The position numbers and the translations under genes were made by a program. From Candidatus Puniceispirillum sp. (GTDB lineage: Bacteria; Pseudomonadota; Alphaproteobacteria; Puniceispirillales; Puniceispirillaceae), in contig JADHLR010000043.1 of the NCBI GenBank assembly GCA_016780525.1, positions 1-11,303 of the forward strand: DNA of 11,303 bases, in the 5' to 3' direction. The notes below the pieces were generated by a model, which searched no databases, was not told the DNA's origin, and saw only the letters and a program-made list of their open reading frames with translations. Positions 1 through 6,923 of the stretch are shown here, in pieces (positions within the stretch are counted from its first letter, which is position 1; every line of letters begins with the position of its first letter).

Positions 1-808
1 AATTGAAACACCAATTGACGATATCAACGCGCTTTGCCGGGGCATTGCAGAGCTTTTAGAAAAATCATCTGGCGGGTCATCTGGCGCCGTCAGCGTCGCC
101 GTCAATGCTGGCTTTGGCGGCCAACCATCGCCACCAAATACGGCGCCCATTCTGGCCAAAATTGATGTGAAATCAGCATTACAGGCCAGCCTTGGGCGGC
201 CAGTCGAATGCATCGCCCCGGCACAGGCCTATGCGCTGTATGAGGCGTTCTATGGCACCGCCCAGACATCCGGTGTGGCCTGTCTGCTGCATCTTGATCA
301 AAGTGTCACTGGCGGTGTCACATTTGGCCAAACCCTGTGGAAGGGTGGCAATCGTCTGGCTGGTGCCTGGGGGCATATGCCACTTGGCTGGCCCGTTGCG
401 CATGAGCTTGATGGTCGTGACTGTTGGTGTGGCCGCACCGGATGCCTCGAATCTTTTATTTCCGCATCAGGCGTCGAAGCCGATTATTTTGCCGCCACCG
501 AAACCGCCCTCAGCATCACGCAAATCGCCACTGCGGCAGAGCAGAATGATATTGTTGCCGAAAGTGTGTTGCAGATCCTCGACGACCGCATTGGCCGTGC
601 CACAGCGATGCTGATAAATATGCTCGACCCGGACATCATCACGCTGGCTGGCAGTATCGCCAGCCTCGATCGGCTTTATGTCAATGTGCCACGCAAATGG
701 CCGGGCTATACATTTTCCGGAAAAACCGCAACCAGTCTGGTACGCGCCTCAAGCGGCATTGACGCGATTGTGGCCGGGGCCTGTATCCATGCGGCGGCGG
801 CGCATTAG
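1..808 (+). CDS. ROK-family protein, fructokinase-like, 5'-truncated by window, catalytic residues lost
   Basis: The reading frame is open from base 2 to the TAG at 806-808. The GTG at 167 is internal, and homologous sequence (an ETP-DD stretch at the very left edge) continues upstream, so roughly 40-50 N-terminal residues lie outside the window. From memory, the visible part aligns almost without gaps to the E. coli fructokinase Mak. It keeps the zinc motif CWCGRTGC (422-445), the following LESFIS, and LDPDIITLAGS near the C-terminus. Three functional sites are altered. The NDAN catalytic motif reads APAQ, so the base Asp is Pro (codon 218-220). The glycine-rich phosphate loop reads LDQSVTGG (293-316). 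The Glu of GEWGH is Ala (365-367). The fold is therefore ROK, but sugar kinase activity is unlikely; a sugar-binding or regulatory role is possible. Whether an N-terminal DNA-binding domain exists cannot be seen. The gene converges on eipB. Confidence 0.85.
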   Translation, partial: IETPIDDINALCRGIAELLEKSSGGSSGAVSVAVNAGFGGQPSPPNTAPILAKIDVKSALQASLGRPVECIAPAQAYALYEAFYGTAQTSGVACLLHLDQSVTGGVTFGQTLWKGGNRLAGAWGHMPLGWPVAHELDGRDCWCGRTGCLESFISASGVEADYFAATETALSITQIATAAEQNDIVAESVLQILDDRIGRATAMLINMLDPDIITLAGSIASLDRLYVNVPRKWPGYTFSGKTATSLVRASSGIDAIVAGACIHAAAAH

Positions 809-816
809 ACTATTGT

Positions 817-866
817 TTACTGGCCCAAATTACTGGCCCCGATTACTGGCCCAAATTACTGACATT
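817..866. repeat. 13-bp direct tandem array, three full units plus a partial fourth
   Basis: TTACTGGCCCAAA occurs at 817-829 and 843-855, with a variant TTACTGGCCCCGA at 830-842. A partial fourth unit, TTACTGACAT, begins at 856. The array fills almost the whole gap between the convergent ROK gene and eipB. The first three bases of the fourth unit (856-858) are the complement of the eipB stop codon, so on the minus strand the array looks like repeated copies of the end of eipB (CAGTAA) plus spacer. No U-tract terminator is visible in this gap. Confidence 0.9.
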
Positions 867-1662
867 GCGGCGCATCGATGGTTTCGATATTCACCAGCTG
901 CGCAATAATGCTAAAATCCCCGTAATCAATCTCATATTGCCGGACGACGCCATTAGGCTGCAACCAGAACTGAATTTCATATTCCGGTTCAACGGCGGTC
1001 GCGGTTGGCTTGAAATAGGCGACTTGCACCGGCCAAAACCCGTCAACATCCAACGCCCCAAGATCAATTTCTGACTCGACGCCCCGCCAACCGCCGATGA
1101 TCGTGTTTGTGGTCATCAGCGCGTCATCTGGCTCAGCCCCGGTAAATACCGATGCCGACAGAATTTTTTCACCATCGCCAGCCATCTCGATGATGGTGCG
1201 TACATGCTGCATCGGGAAATAGGTGTTTTCCGGCAAGACCACGCTGTCATCAGGTTCAAGCAGAAACGTCGCCGCACCGCCATCTGCCTTTAACTCGGCA
1301 TATCCACCAAAATCCTTATCTTCCTGAAAGCTGCTTTTTTCGGCGATATCAAAACTATATTGATCACCGTTTGCCGACTCCCATGATTCAAAATGCGACA
1401 AAATCCGATCAACCCGGCCTTCTGCACTGCCAAATTCAATCATATAATCTTCTGCCGAGCGCCAGCCGCTGCATTCTTTTTCCAAGACAAAAGCAGAGCG
1501 ACCAGACACCGATTGCACCGGGGCATTATCGTCGATTGTGCCCATACGCATTTCATAAAAAGCACGATGCCCGGCAATGCTGGTGGCGTTGGCATTTGTC
1601 ACAACAGTGGCGATGACGACGCAGGCTGCTGATGATGCAGCATATCTGATAAATCTGTTCAT
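856..1662 (-). CDS. eipB: EipB-like periplasmic cell-envelope integrity protein (DUF1849)
   Basis: This 268-residue protein has a clear Sec signal peptide: Asn-Arg and Arg near the N-terminus, a hydrophobic core at about 8-22, and probable cleavage after ANA at residue 26. The mature part opens with AGHRAFYEMRMG and VSGRSAFVLEKECSGW, the N-terminal pattern of the DUF1849 family. That family is typified by Brucella EipB, a periplasmic beta-spiral protein needed for cell-envelope integrity. Apart from C14 in the signal peptide, it has two cysteines, C64 and C267, matching the widely separated pair that forms the disulfide in Brucella EipB. The gene is divergent from rnd (about 100 bp to the preferred rnd start) and convergent with the ROK gene. 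The start at 1662 is preferred because it gives an intact signal peptide; the ribosome binding site is weak. Its exact role in this organism is inferred from the family. Confidence 0.8.
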   Translation of the reverse strand: MNRFIRYAASSAACVVIATVVTNANATSIAGHRAFYEMRMGTIDDNAPVQSVSGRSAFVLEKECSGWRSAEDYMIEFGSAEGRVDRILSHFESWESANGDQYSFDIAEKSSFQEDKDFGGYAELKADGGAATFLLEPDDSVVLPENTYFPMQHVRTIIEMAGDGEKILSASVFTGAEPDDALMTTNTIIGGWRGVESEIDLGALDVDGFWPVQVAYFKPTATAVEPEYEIQFWLQPNGVVRQYEIDYGDFSIIAQLVNIETIDAPQCQ

Positions 1663-1708
1663 AAATTACATGTAGGATTGGATTCAGCGCAAATCAACAT
1701 GTTTGGCT

Positions 1709-1736
1709 TTGCCTTCTGGTGATTTTCACGTATATG
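1709..1736 (+). promoter_or_regulatory. candidate sigma70 promoter for rnd
   Basis: A TTGCCT (1709-1714) and TATATG (1731-1736) pair is separated by 16 bp; each hexamer matches four of six consensus positions. Transcription would begin near 1743, giving a leader of about 18 nt before the ATG at 1761. This fits the preferred rnd start and would exclude the upstream GTG at 1719. It is a visual match only. Confidence 0.3.
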
Positions 1737-1750
1737 TTCAGCACAGAACC

Positions 1751-1754
1751 GAGG
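1751..1754 (+). promoter_or_regulatory. ribosome binding site that decides the rnd start
   Basis: GAGG lies six bases before the ATG at 1761. The in-frame alternatives, GTG at 1719 and ATG at 1734, have no comparable Shine-Dalgarno sequence. Confidence 0.55.
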
Positions 1755-1760
1755 ATTTTG

Positions 1761-2972
1761 ATGAAACGCCACGCCGATCCGGCGCACCATGATGGTGCCA
1801 GCCCTGCCATAACAAAGACCATCACCGACAATGCCGCCTTATGTGACGTTGCCGCGCGGTTTCAAAAGGCGGCGTTTCTCGCTGTTGACACCGAGTTCAT
1901 GCGCGAGCGCACCTATTACCCGCAGCTTTGTCTGGTTCAACTCAGTGATGGTGACGAGGCGGTGGCGATCGACCCGCTGGCGAAAGACCTTGATCTGGCG
2001 CCCTTGTGGGAACTGATGCGTAACCCAAAAATCATCAAAGTATTTCACGCTGGCCAGCAGGATATGGAAATTTTCCTGCACCATATGGGACAATTGCCAA
2101 CCCCGATATATGACACGCAACTGGCAGCAATGGTATGCGGGCTGGGTGATCAGGTTGGCTATGACAAGCTTGTCAAAGCTATGCTGGGACAGGATATTGA
2201 CAAAACATCACGCTTTACCGACTGGTCGAAAAGACCGTTGAGCGGCAGACAAATCACCTATGCGCTCGATGATGTGATTTATCTGGCACAACTGTATCCA
2301 CAAATCAAAAAGCGCATCGCCGATGAAGGCCGCACAGATTGGCTGGATGAGGAATATGCAAAATCAACCGATCCTGCAACCTATGTGACCAATCCTGAAG
2401 ATGCCTGGCGGCGGCTGAAACTGCGTAATATGCGGTCGCCGGCATTGCTGCGCCTGATGCATCTGGCAGCCTGGCGCGAGACCGAGGCACAGCAGCGCGA
2501 CTTGCCACGCAACCGTGTATTGCGCGATGAAACATTGATTGATCTGGCTGGCAGCAACCCACAAACAACCGCAGATTTTGCCGGGATACGGAATTTTCCC
2601 GGCGGCAAAGACGGAAAACTCGCCGCGCCAGTGTTGAAAATTTTGCATAAAGTGGCGGCGTTGCCAGACACTGCCCTGCCCGTGCCGCTGTCCCATTCCC
2701 AAGCGAGGAAACCACCAGCCGCGATTATGGAACTGTTGCGTGTCTTGCTGAAACATGTCTCGGATGAACAAAATATCGCACCACGGCTGCTTGCATCGGC
2801 AGATGATCTGGAATTGCTGGCACGCGATGACAACGCTCCCATCCGGGCGCTGTCTGGCTGGCGCCGCGAGGTTTTTGGTGCGACCGCCCTGCAGCTTAAA
2901 AATGGCGAGATCGCGCTTGCTGTGAAAAATGGCCGAATCAGACTGATTACCGATATTGAACCGGCGGCATAA
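1761..2972 (+). CDS. rnd: ribonuclease D
   Basis: This encodes 403 residues when started at the ATG at 1761; the same frame is open back to a GTG at 1719. RNase D is a 3'-5' exoribonuclease that trims tRNA precursors and other structured RNAs using two metal ions. The DEDDy exonuclease motifs are all present: Exo I VDTEF (D43, E45), Exo II FHAGQQDME (H96 to D101) and Exo III Y167-x3-D171. An HRDC domain follows from about 212 (NPEDAWRRLKLRN, with AAWRE and DLPRNRVLRDE). The C-terminal part matches the length and style of RNase D. The gene is divergent from eipB and convergent with the SDR gene. In many alphaproteobacteria rnd lies downstream of hdaA-ppk-ppx on the same strand; here it is near hdaA but on the opposite strand. 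Confidence 0.93.
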   Translation: MKRHADPAHHDGASPAITKTITDNAALCDVAARFQKAAFLAVDTEFMRERTYYPQLCLVQLSDGDEAVAIDPLAKDLDLAPLWELMRNPKIIKVFHAGQQDMEIFLHHMGQLPTPIYDTQLAAMVCGLGDQVGYDKLVKAMLGQDIDKTSRFTDWSKRPLSGRQITYALDDVIYLAQLYPQIKKRIADEGRTDWLDEEYAKSTDPATYVTNPEDAWRRLKLRNMRSPALLRLMHLAAWRETEAQQRDLPRNRVLRDETLIDLAGSNPQTTADFAGIRNFPGGKDGKLAAPVLKILHKVAALPDTALPVPLSHSQARKPPAAIMELLRVLLKHVSDEQNIAPRLLASADDLELLARDDNAPIRALSGWRREVFGATALQLKNGEIALAVKNGRIRLITDIEPAA

Positions 2973-2974
2973 TA

Positions 2975-3012
2975 CCTGCCGCCAGTCCCCTATCATGCAG
3001 CATGGCAGCAGG
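2975..3012. other. hairpin in the convergent rnd/SDR gap
   Basis: CCTGCCGCC (2975-2983) can pair with GGCAGCAGG (3004-3012), giving a nine-base stem with one mismatch around a 20-nt loop. The loop contains a small CATGC/GCATG stem. There is no T-tract on either side, so it could be a weak bidirectional terminator or mRNA 3'-end structure, or chance. Confidence 0.3.
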
Positions 3013-3014
3013 CT

Positions 3015-3803
3015 TTACAGCGTGCTGTTGAAACTGCCACCGTCGATTAAGATATTTTGGCCGGTCAGATAGCCTGAATGCGCGCTGCACATCCACGCGC
3101 AGGCAAAGCCGAATTCATGAACTTCGCCAAGCCGTCTGGTCGGGTTGCGTTTTTCCAGCATGTCGCGTGCCGCCGCCAGACTCATATTTTCATTTTTTGC
3201 GGTGTTGGCGATGATGGTTTCGATGCGGTCGGTATTATATTGACCGGGCAACAGGCCATTTACCGTGACATTATGCTGTGCCACCTGCCGCGCCAACCCT
3301 CCGCAAAATCCGGTGAGCGCCGCGCGCGCGCCGTTTGACAGACCAAGTGCCGGAATCGGTGTTTTGACCGAGCCCGAGGTGATATTGACAATACGGCCGA
3401 ATTTTTGATCGATCATCGGGTCAATCACCGCTTGAATCAGCGCAAAAGCCGACAACATATTGGCATCCAGCGCGGCAATCCATGTGTCGCGTGTCCAGTC
3501 TCTGAAATCACCCGGTGGCGGCCCACCAGCGTTATTGACCAAAATATCGACTTTTCCGGCAGCTTCGAGTATCGCTGCACGCCCCTCTTCGGTGGTCACA
3601 TCACAGACAATTTCTGTGACCTCAACACCATGTTTTTTGCGCAGCTGATTTGCCGCTTCATGCAGCCGTTCAGCACCGCGCGCGCACATCACCAGATTCA
3701 CCCCGACCGCCGCCAGCGCGTTGGCACATCCAAATCCCAAGCCCTTGCTAGAGGCGCATACAACAGCTTTTCTGCCGGCAATTCCAAAATCGAGTCCAGA
3801 CAT
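3015..3803 (-). CDS. short-chain dehydrogenase/reductase, atypical active site
   Basis: This is a 262-residue single-domain SDR of normal family length. The dinucleotide-binding region is AVVCASSKGLGFGCA (13-27), a variant of TGxxxGxG with Ala-Ser-Ser-Lys before GLG. NNAG is at 90-93, the catalytic-Ser strand NITSGS at 140-145, and a C-terminal YLTGQNILIDGG typical of the family. The usual YxxxK is replaced by S156-N-G-A-R160, so both the Tyr base and the Lys are missing. This resembles the 3-oxoacyl-ACP-reductase-like SDR subgroup known for imperfect cofactor and tetrad motifs; the substrate cannot be told. The gene follows hdaA by 75 bp on the same strand, with AAGAAG upstream of the start as a modest ribosome binding site. 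It may be co-transcribed with hdaA or have its own promoter. Confidence 0.85.
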   Translation of the reverse strand: MSGLDFGIAGRKAVVCASSKGLGFGCANALAAVGVNLVMCARGAERLHEAANQLRKKHGVEVTEIVCDVTTEEGRAAILEAAGKVDILVNNAGGPPPGDFRDWTRDTWIAALDANMLSAFALIQAVIDPMIDQKFGRIVNITSGSVKTPIPALGLSNGARAALTGFCGGLARQVAQHNVTVNGLLPGQYNTDRIETIIANTAKNENMSLAAARDMLEKRNPTRRLGEVHEFGFACAWMCSAHSGYLTGQNILIDGGSFNSTL

Positions 3804-3878
3804 AATTTCACACTTCTTTCTTTGTTTAAGGAAACGGCTTCATTCACCGCGCCGTGCGGATTGTTTCGTTAGCGTTTT

Positions 3879-4541
3879 TTACATATCCTGAAGAACAAGC
3901 CGCGCCAACGCGACCGATAATGGTTTTTTGTCCGCAATCGATCGGCGGTCAAGGGCGGCTGCGATCGTTTGAATGGCATAAAATGACCGTTCCATCCGGC
4001 TCAGCAGATAGGTCAGCATCGCTTGTGGCGCGACCATTTGTCGATCGGTAAAATATTTATCCAGCAAGGCATAGACCAGCGCATCATCCGGCAAGGCAAT
4101 GGACGCCATCGCCACACCCCGCATGCGCGAACGCAAATCAGCCAGATCCCAATGCATTTGGGCAATGGGTTGTTCAGACAGGATCAACAAACCGCCCGAT
4201 TGACCGTCGCACCGGTTAAACAGGTGAAACAGGGTTTCTTCCGGCCAGTCAGCCCGGTCAATCTTGTCGATGACAACAAGCGGCACAGCATCATCTGCCA
4301 TAACAGCGGCGAGTGCGGCAGGCTGATCACAAAGCTGCGCACCGCATAATTCCTGCCAGATCGCCGCCAGATGCGATTTACCAGCCCCGGCCGGGCCAAC
4401 AAGATTCAGGCTGCGGCCGGGTTTTGGCCAGTCCGGCCAGCGGTTAATCCATGCCGCCGCCAGCTTATTACAATCGCTGACAATAAAATCATCGCGTCCT
4501 TGTAATTTGGCAAATGGCATGTCGAGCGGAAGCTGCTGCAT
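3879..4541 (-). CDS. hdaA: DnaA-related regulatory inactivator HdaA
   Basis: This 220-residue protein is the size of a DnaA AAA+ domain without the DNA-binding domain IV, as in Hda. Hda bound to the beta sliding clamp stimulates hydrolysis of DnaA-ATP and so limits replication initiation. It begins MQQLPLDMPF, matching the N-terminal clamp-binding motif (QLxLx) of Hda proteins. Walker A is GPAGAGKS (49-56). Walker B is LVVIDKID (88-95), with Lys rather than an acidic residue after D92. The DLRSRM stretch (135-140) carries the box VII arginines. The C-terminal helices contain MERSF and AAALDRRS, as in sensor II and beyond. The gene lies 32 bp after the DUF2066 stop on the same strand, an arrangement common in alphaproteobacteria, so the two are probably co-transcribed. 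AGG upstream of the ATG is a plausible ribosome binding site. Confidence 0.85.
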   Translation of the reverse strand: MQQLPLDMPFAKLQGRDDFIVSDCNKLAAAWINRWPDWPKPGRSLNLVGPAGAGKSHLAAIWQELCGAQLCDQPAALAAVMADDAVPLVVIDKIDRADWPEETLFHLFNRCDGQSGGLLILSEQPIAQMHWDLADLRSRMRGVAMASIALPDDALVYALLDKYFTDRQMVAPQAMLTYLLSRMERSFYAIQTIAAALDRRSIADKKPLSVALARLVLQDM

Positions 4542-4573
4542 TATCCGTGTGACCTCATGACCGGCACCTGTGT

Positions 4574-5737
4574 CTACTGCCCCGCAGATTGAGCGACAAT
4601 TGATATTTCATCACCGCTATCAATGAGCATCAAACCCTCTGAGGCAAGCGCATTTTGCAGGGCTTCGCGTGATCCGGCCAATGCCAGCGACACCGTGCCA
4701 CCACGCCGGTCAAGAGTGCGGATGGTGACGCTCTCAATCACCGCCACCTGACGCAAGGCATCGAGCCGGTCTGACCATTGCTTGGCATTCGCCACCGGCA
4801 GGCTGGCCAGCAGATAACCGGCAGCATTGCTATTGATCAGATTCGCGCCATGCCAAGACCCCTCGACCCGATCCATAACCATGCGGCGGGCCATATCAAG
4901 CTGTGTCATGTCGGTTTTATCAAGCTCAATTTTTGGGATGGTAATGACTGTTGTTAACGGCTGCCCGACTTTATCAAACAAGCGCGCCTCAACATCGACA
5001 ACGCGTTTGCTGCCGAGATAATCAAGCTGTGCCATCACAACCATCACCTGTTCTGCGCCTGCCAGACGTGCCGCCGCCGCCAGTTTAATCGGGTCACCCG
5101 CCAACAGATCATCGCCGCGAAACCGCCGTTCATGCGTCAGATTATGCGGCAGACGCCGCAAATTAACCAACCCATTATAGCTGTCAATTTCGCTGCGCCA
5201 CCCGGCAATCCAATGATTATCCCGAAGCCAGGCGCTGGCGCCGCCCGGATCTTTCCACACCGGCAGCAGCAAAATCGGCGGGCTTTGCAATTCTGCCCAT
5301 TGCAGACCATCGGCCTGTAGCGCGGCGCGCACACGTTCGGCATCAAAGCAAAAATCAAGCGTGGCGATGTAGCGTTTCTCGAGATTCTTCTCTTCGATAA
5401 TATGAACAAAGTCCGTAAAGGCATCATATTCATGCGCCGCGGCAAATTGCTGTTGATCGGCATCCGCCAGCAACAGCCGGCCCAAAACCTGCAAAAAAGC
5501 GCTTCTGGCGGCAGCGTCAACACCCGCCTCGCGCGCCTCTGCCGAGGTTGCCGCACGCTGGTCGATGGCAATGCTGGCCGCGCCGAATACCGGCTCGTCA
5601 CAGCGGCTGGCGGTTTGCGCGGCAGCCGGGCCCATAGCCAACAGCCCACTGGTGGCGATAAACAGCAGCCCGATGATGGCAGATGTCCGCTGTCGCAGAA
5701 ATTTTAAAAATATCTCACAGATTAATGCTGGATGCAT
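4574..5737 (-). CDS. DUF2066 domain-containing exported protein
   Basis: This 387-residue protein has an N-terminal signal sequence: basic stretch LRQR around 14-17, hydrophobic core at about 20-36, probable cleavage after AAA near residue 40. The mature region contains the family-like segment with AREAGVDAAARSAFLQVLGRLLL and an aromatic, beta-rich remainder. DUF2066 proteins have no established biochemical role. They are recurrently encoded between purM and hdaA in alphaproteobacteria, and that context is the main support here. The gene is divergent from purM across 97 bp and is followed by hdaA. The ATG at 5737 has only a weak ribosome binding site (AGG about 12 bases upstream), but no better in-frame start precedes the signal peptide. 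Export to the periplasm is inferred from the signal sequence. Confidence 0.75.
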   Translation of the reverse strand: MHPALICEIFLKFLRQRTSAIIGLLFIATSGLLAMGPAAAQTASRCDEPVFGAASIAIDQRAATSAEAREAGVDAAARSAFLQVLGRLLLADADQQQFAAAHEYDAFTDFVHIIEEKNLEKRYIATLDFCFDAERVRAALQADGLQWAELQSPPILLLPVWKDPGGASAWLRDNHWIAGWRSEIDSYNGLVNLRRLPHNLTHERRFRGDDLLAGDPIKLAAAARLAGAEQVMVVMAQLDYLGSKRVVDVEARLFDKVGQPLTTVITIPKIELDKTDMTQLDMARRMVMDRVEGSWHGANLINSNAAGYLLASLPVANAKQWSDRLDALRQVAVIESVTIRTLDRRGGTVSLALAGSREALQNALASEGLMLIDSGDEISIVAQSAGQ

Positions 5738-5751
5738 GCTGTCAAATGCCT

Positions 5752-5773
5752 ATTATACTCAGAATAAATTATA
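5752..5773 (-). promoter_or_regulatory. two candidate -10 boxes for the DUF2066-hdaA transcript
   Basis: On the minus strand two perfect TATAAT hexamers occur, at 5773-5768 and 5757-5752, upstream of the ATG at 5737. Neither has a convincing -35 box at 16-18 bp. The upstream one would give a leader of about 24 nt and the downstream one a leader of only about 8 nt, so the upstream box is favoured. Confidence 0.35.
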
Positions 5774-5834
5774 CCGGGAATAATATCATACCCGATGTCA
5801 GACTGTTATATCACCCCTATCGATCGAGGCCAGC

Positions 5835-6923
5835 ATGTCTACCAGACAAAAACAACCAAAACCCCTAAAATATAGTGATGCTGGTGTCGATATTGATGCT
5901 GGTGATGCGCTGATAGGCGATATCAGCCCGCATGCAAAGCGCACAAGACGCGCCGGTGCCGAGTCCGACCTTGGCGGGTTTGGTGGTTTATTCGATCTGC
6001 GCGCCGCGGGTTTTACCGATCCCATTTTGGTCGCCGCCACCGATGGTGTTGGCACCAAACTGGAGCTGGCCAAACAAACCGGCCTGCATCGCGGTATTGG
6101 CATTGATCTGGTCGCCATGTGTGCAAATGACATTTTGGCGCAAGGCGCAATGCCGCTGTTTTTCCTCGACTATTTTGCAACAGGAAAGCTAGACCGAGCA
6201 ATGGCAACCGAAGTGATTGCCGGTATTGCCGATGGTTGTCTTCTCGCCGATTGTGCATTAATCGGTGGTGAAACAGCGGAAATGCCGGGGATGTATGCGG
6301 CCGGCAGCTATGATCTGGCAGGGTTTTGCGTTGGCGCGGCTGAACGCGGCCAATTACTGTCACCCGGCCAGCCAAAATCGGGTGACATTGCCATTGCATT
6401 GCCATCATCCGGCGTCCATTCAAACGGCTATTCGCTGGTCCGCAAAATTATTGAATTATCGGGTGCGGCGCTGGATTCTGCCGCGCCATTTGAAAGCGCC
6501 GAGGCGACACTTGGCGATGCCGTTATGGCGCCAACACGCATTTATCAAAAAGCTGCCGCCGTGGCGCTGAAGACAGGTGGGGTCAACGGTATTGTGCATG
6601 TGACCGGCGGCGGTCTGATCGAAAACCCGCCGCGCGTTTACAACGCTGATACGGCCTTTCATATCGATTGTGCCGCCCGTCCGTTGCCAGCAATTTTTGG
6701 CTGGCTGCGTGATCAGGGGGCGATGGAGATTACGGAATTGGCGCGTGTTTTTAATTGCGGCATCGGACTGTTGATCTTCGTTGATGCCAATCAGGCTGAT
6801 GCTGTGTTAACAGCCCTTAAAAGCGGGCCCGAACCGGCCGCATGGATTGCCGGCAAACTGGCACCGCGCGACAATGACAAAGCCGTGCTGCTTGATCACG
6901 CCGACTGCTGGCTTGGCCAATAA
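5835..6923 (+). CDS. purM: phosphoribosylformylglycinamidine cyclo-ligase (AIR synthetase)
   Basis: PurM catalyses the fifth step of purine synthesis, the ATP-dependent closure of FGAM to aminoimidazole ribotide, in the cytoplasm. The 362-residue length is normal, with a short basic N-terminal extension. Family motifs are in order: YSDAGVDIDAGD (13-24), LGGFGGLFDL (46-55), VAATDGVGTKLELA (66-79), GIDLVAMCANDILAQGA (89-105) and FFLDYFATGKLD (109-120). They are followed by GGETAEMPGMY, GSYDLAGFCVG, PSSGVHSNGYSL and VTGGGLIENPPR. GAGG five bases upstream of the ATG is a good ribosome binding site. The stop overlaps the purN start by one base (TAATG), indicating translational coupling. The gene is divergent from the DUF2066-hdaA unit. 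Confidence 0.97.
   Translation: MSTRQKQPKPLKYSDAGVDIDAGDALIGDISPHAKRTRRAGAESDLGGFGGLFDLRAAGFTDPILVAATDGVGTKLELAKQTGLHRGIGIDLVAMCANDILAQGAMPLFFLDYFATGKLDRAMATEVIAGIADGCLLADCALIGGETAEMPGMYAAGSYDLAGFCVGAAERGQLLSPGQPKSGDIAIALPSSGVHSNGYSLVRKIIELSGAALDSAAPFESAEATLGDAVMAPTRIYQKAAAVALKTGGVNGIVHVTGGGLIENPPRVYNADTAFHIDCAARPLPAIFGWLRDQGAMEITELARVFNCGIGLLIFVDANQADAVLTALKSGPEPAAWIAGKLAPRDNDKAVLLDHADCWLGQ

Noticed and set aside
1668..1702. Two ACATGT hexamers upstream of eipB and rnd as an operator pair
   Set aside because: Only six bases are shared, flanks differ, and the hexamer is a simple palindrome that can recur by chance.
2364..2996. Minus-strand open frame of 210 codons opposite rnd
   Set aside because: It overlaps the HRDC and C-terminal half of rnd, whose motifs are clear; the antisense product shows no family features.
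3848..3860. CCGC/GCGG hairpin between hdaA and the SDR gene
   Set aside because: A four-base stem without a T-tract on either strand is too weak to call a terminator.
5877..5904. Direct repeat GATGCTGGTG twice within purM
   Set aside because: It encodes the conserved PurM motif DAGVDIDAGD, so the protein explains it.
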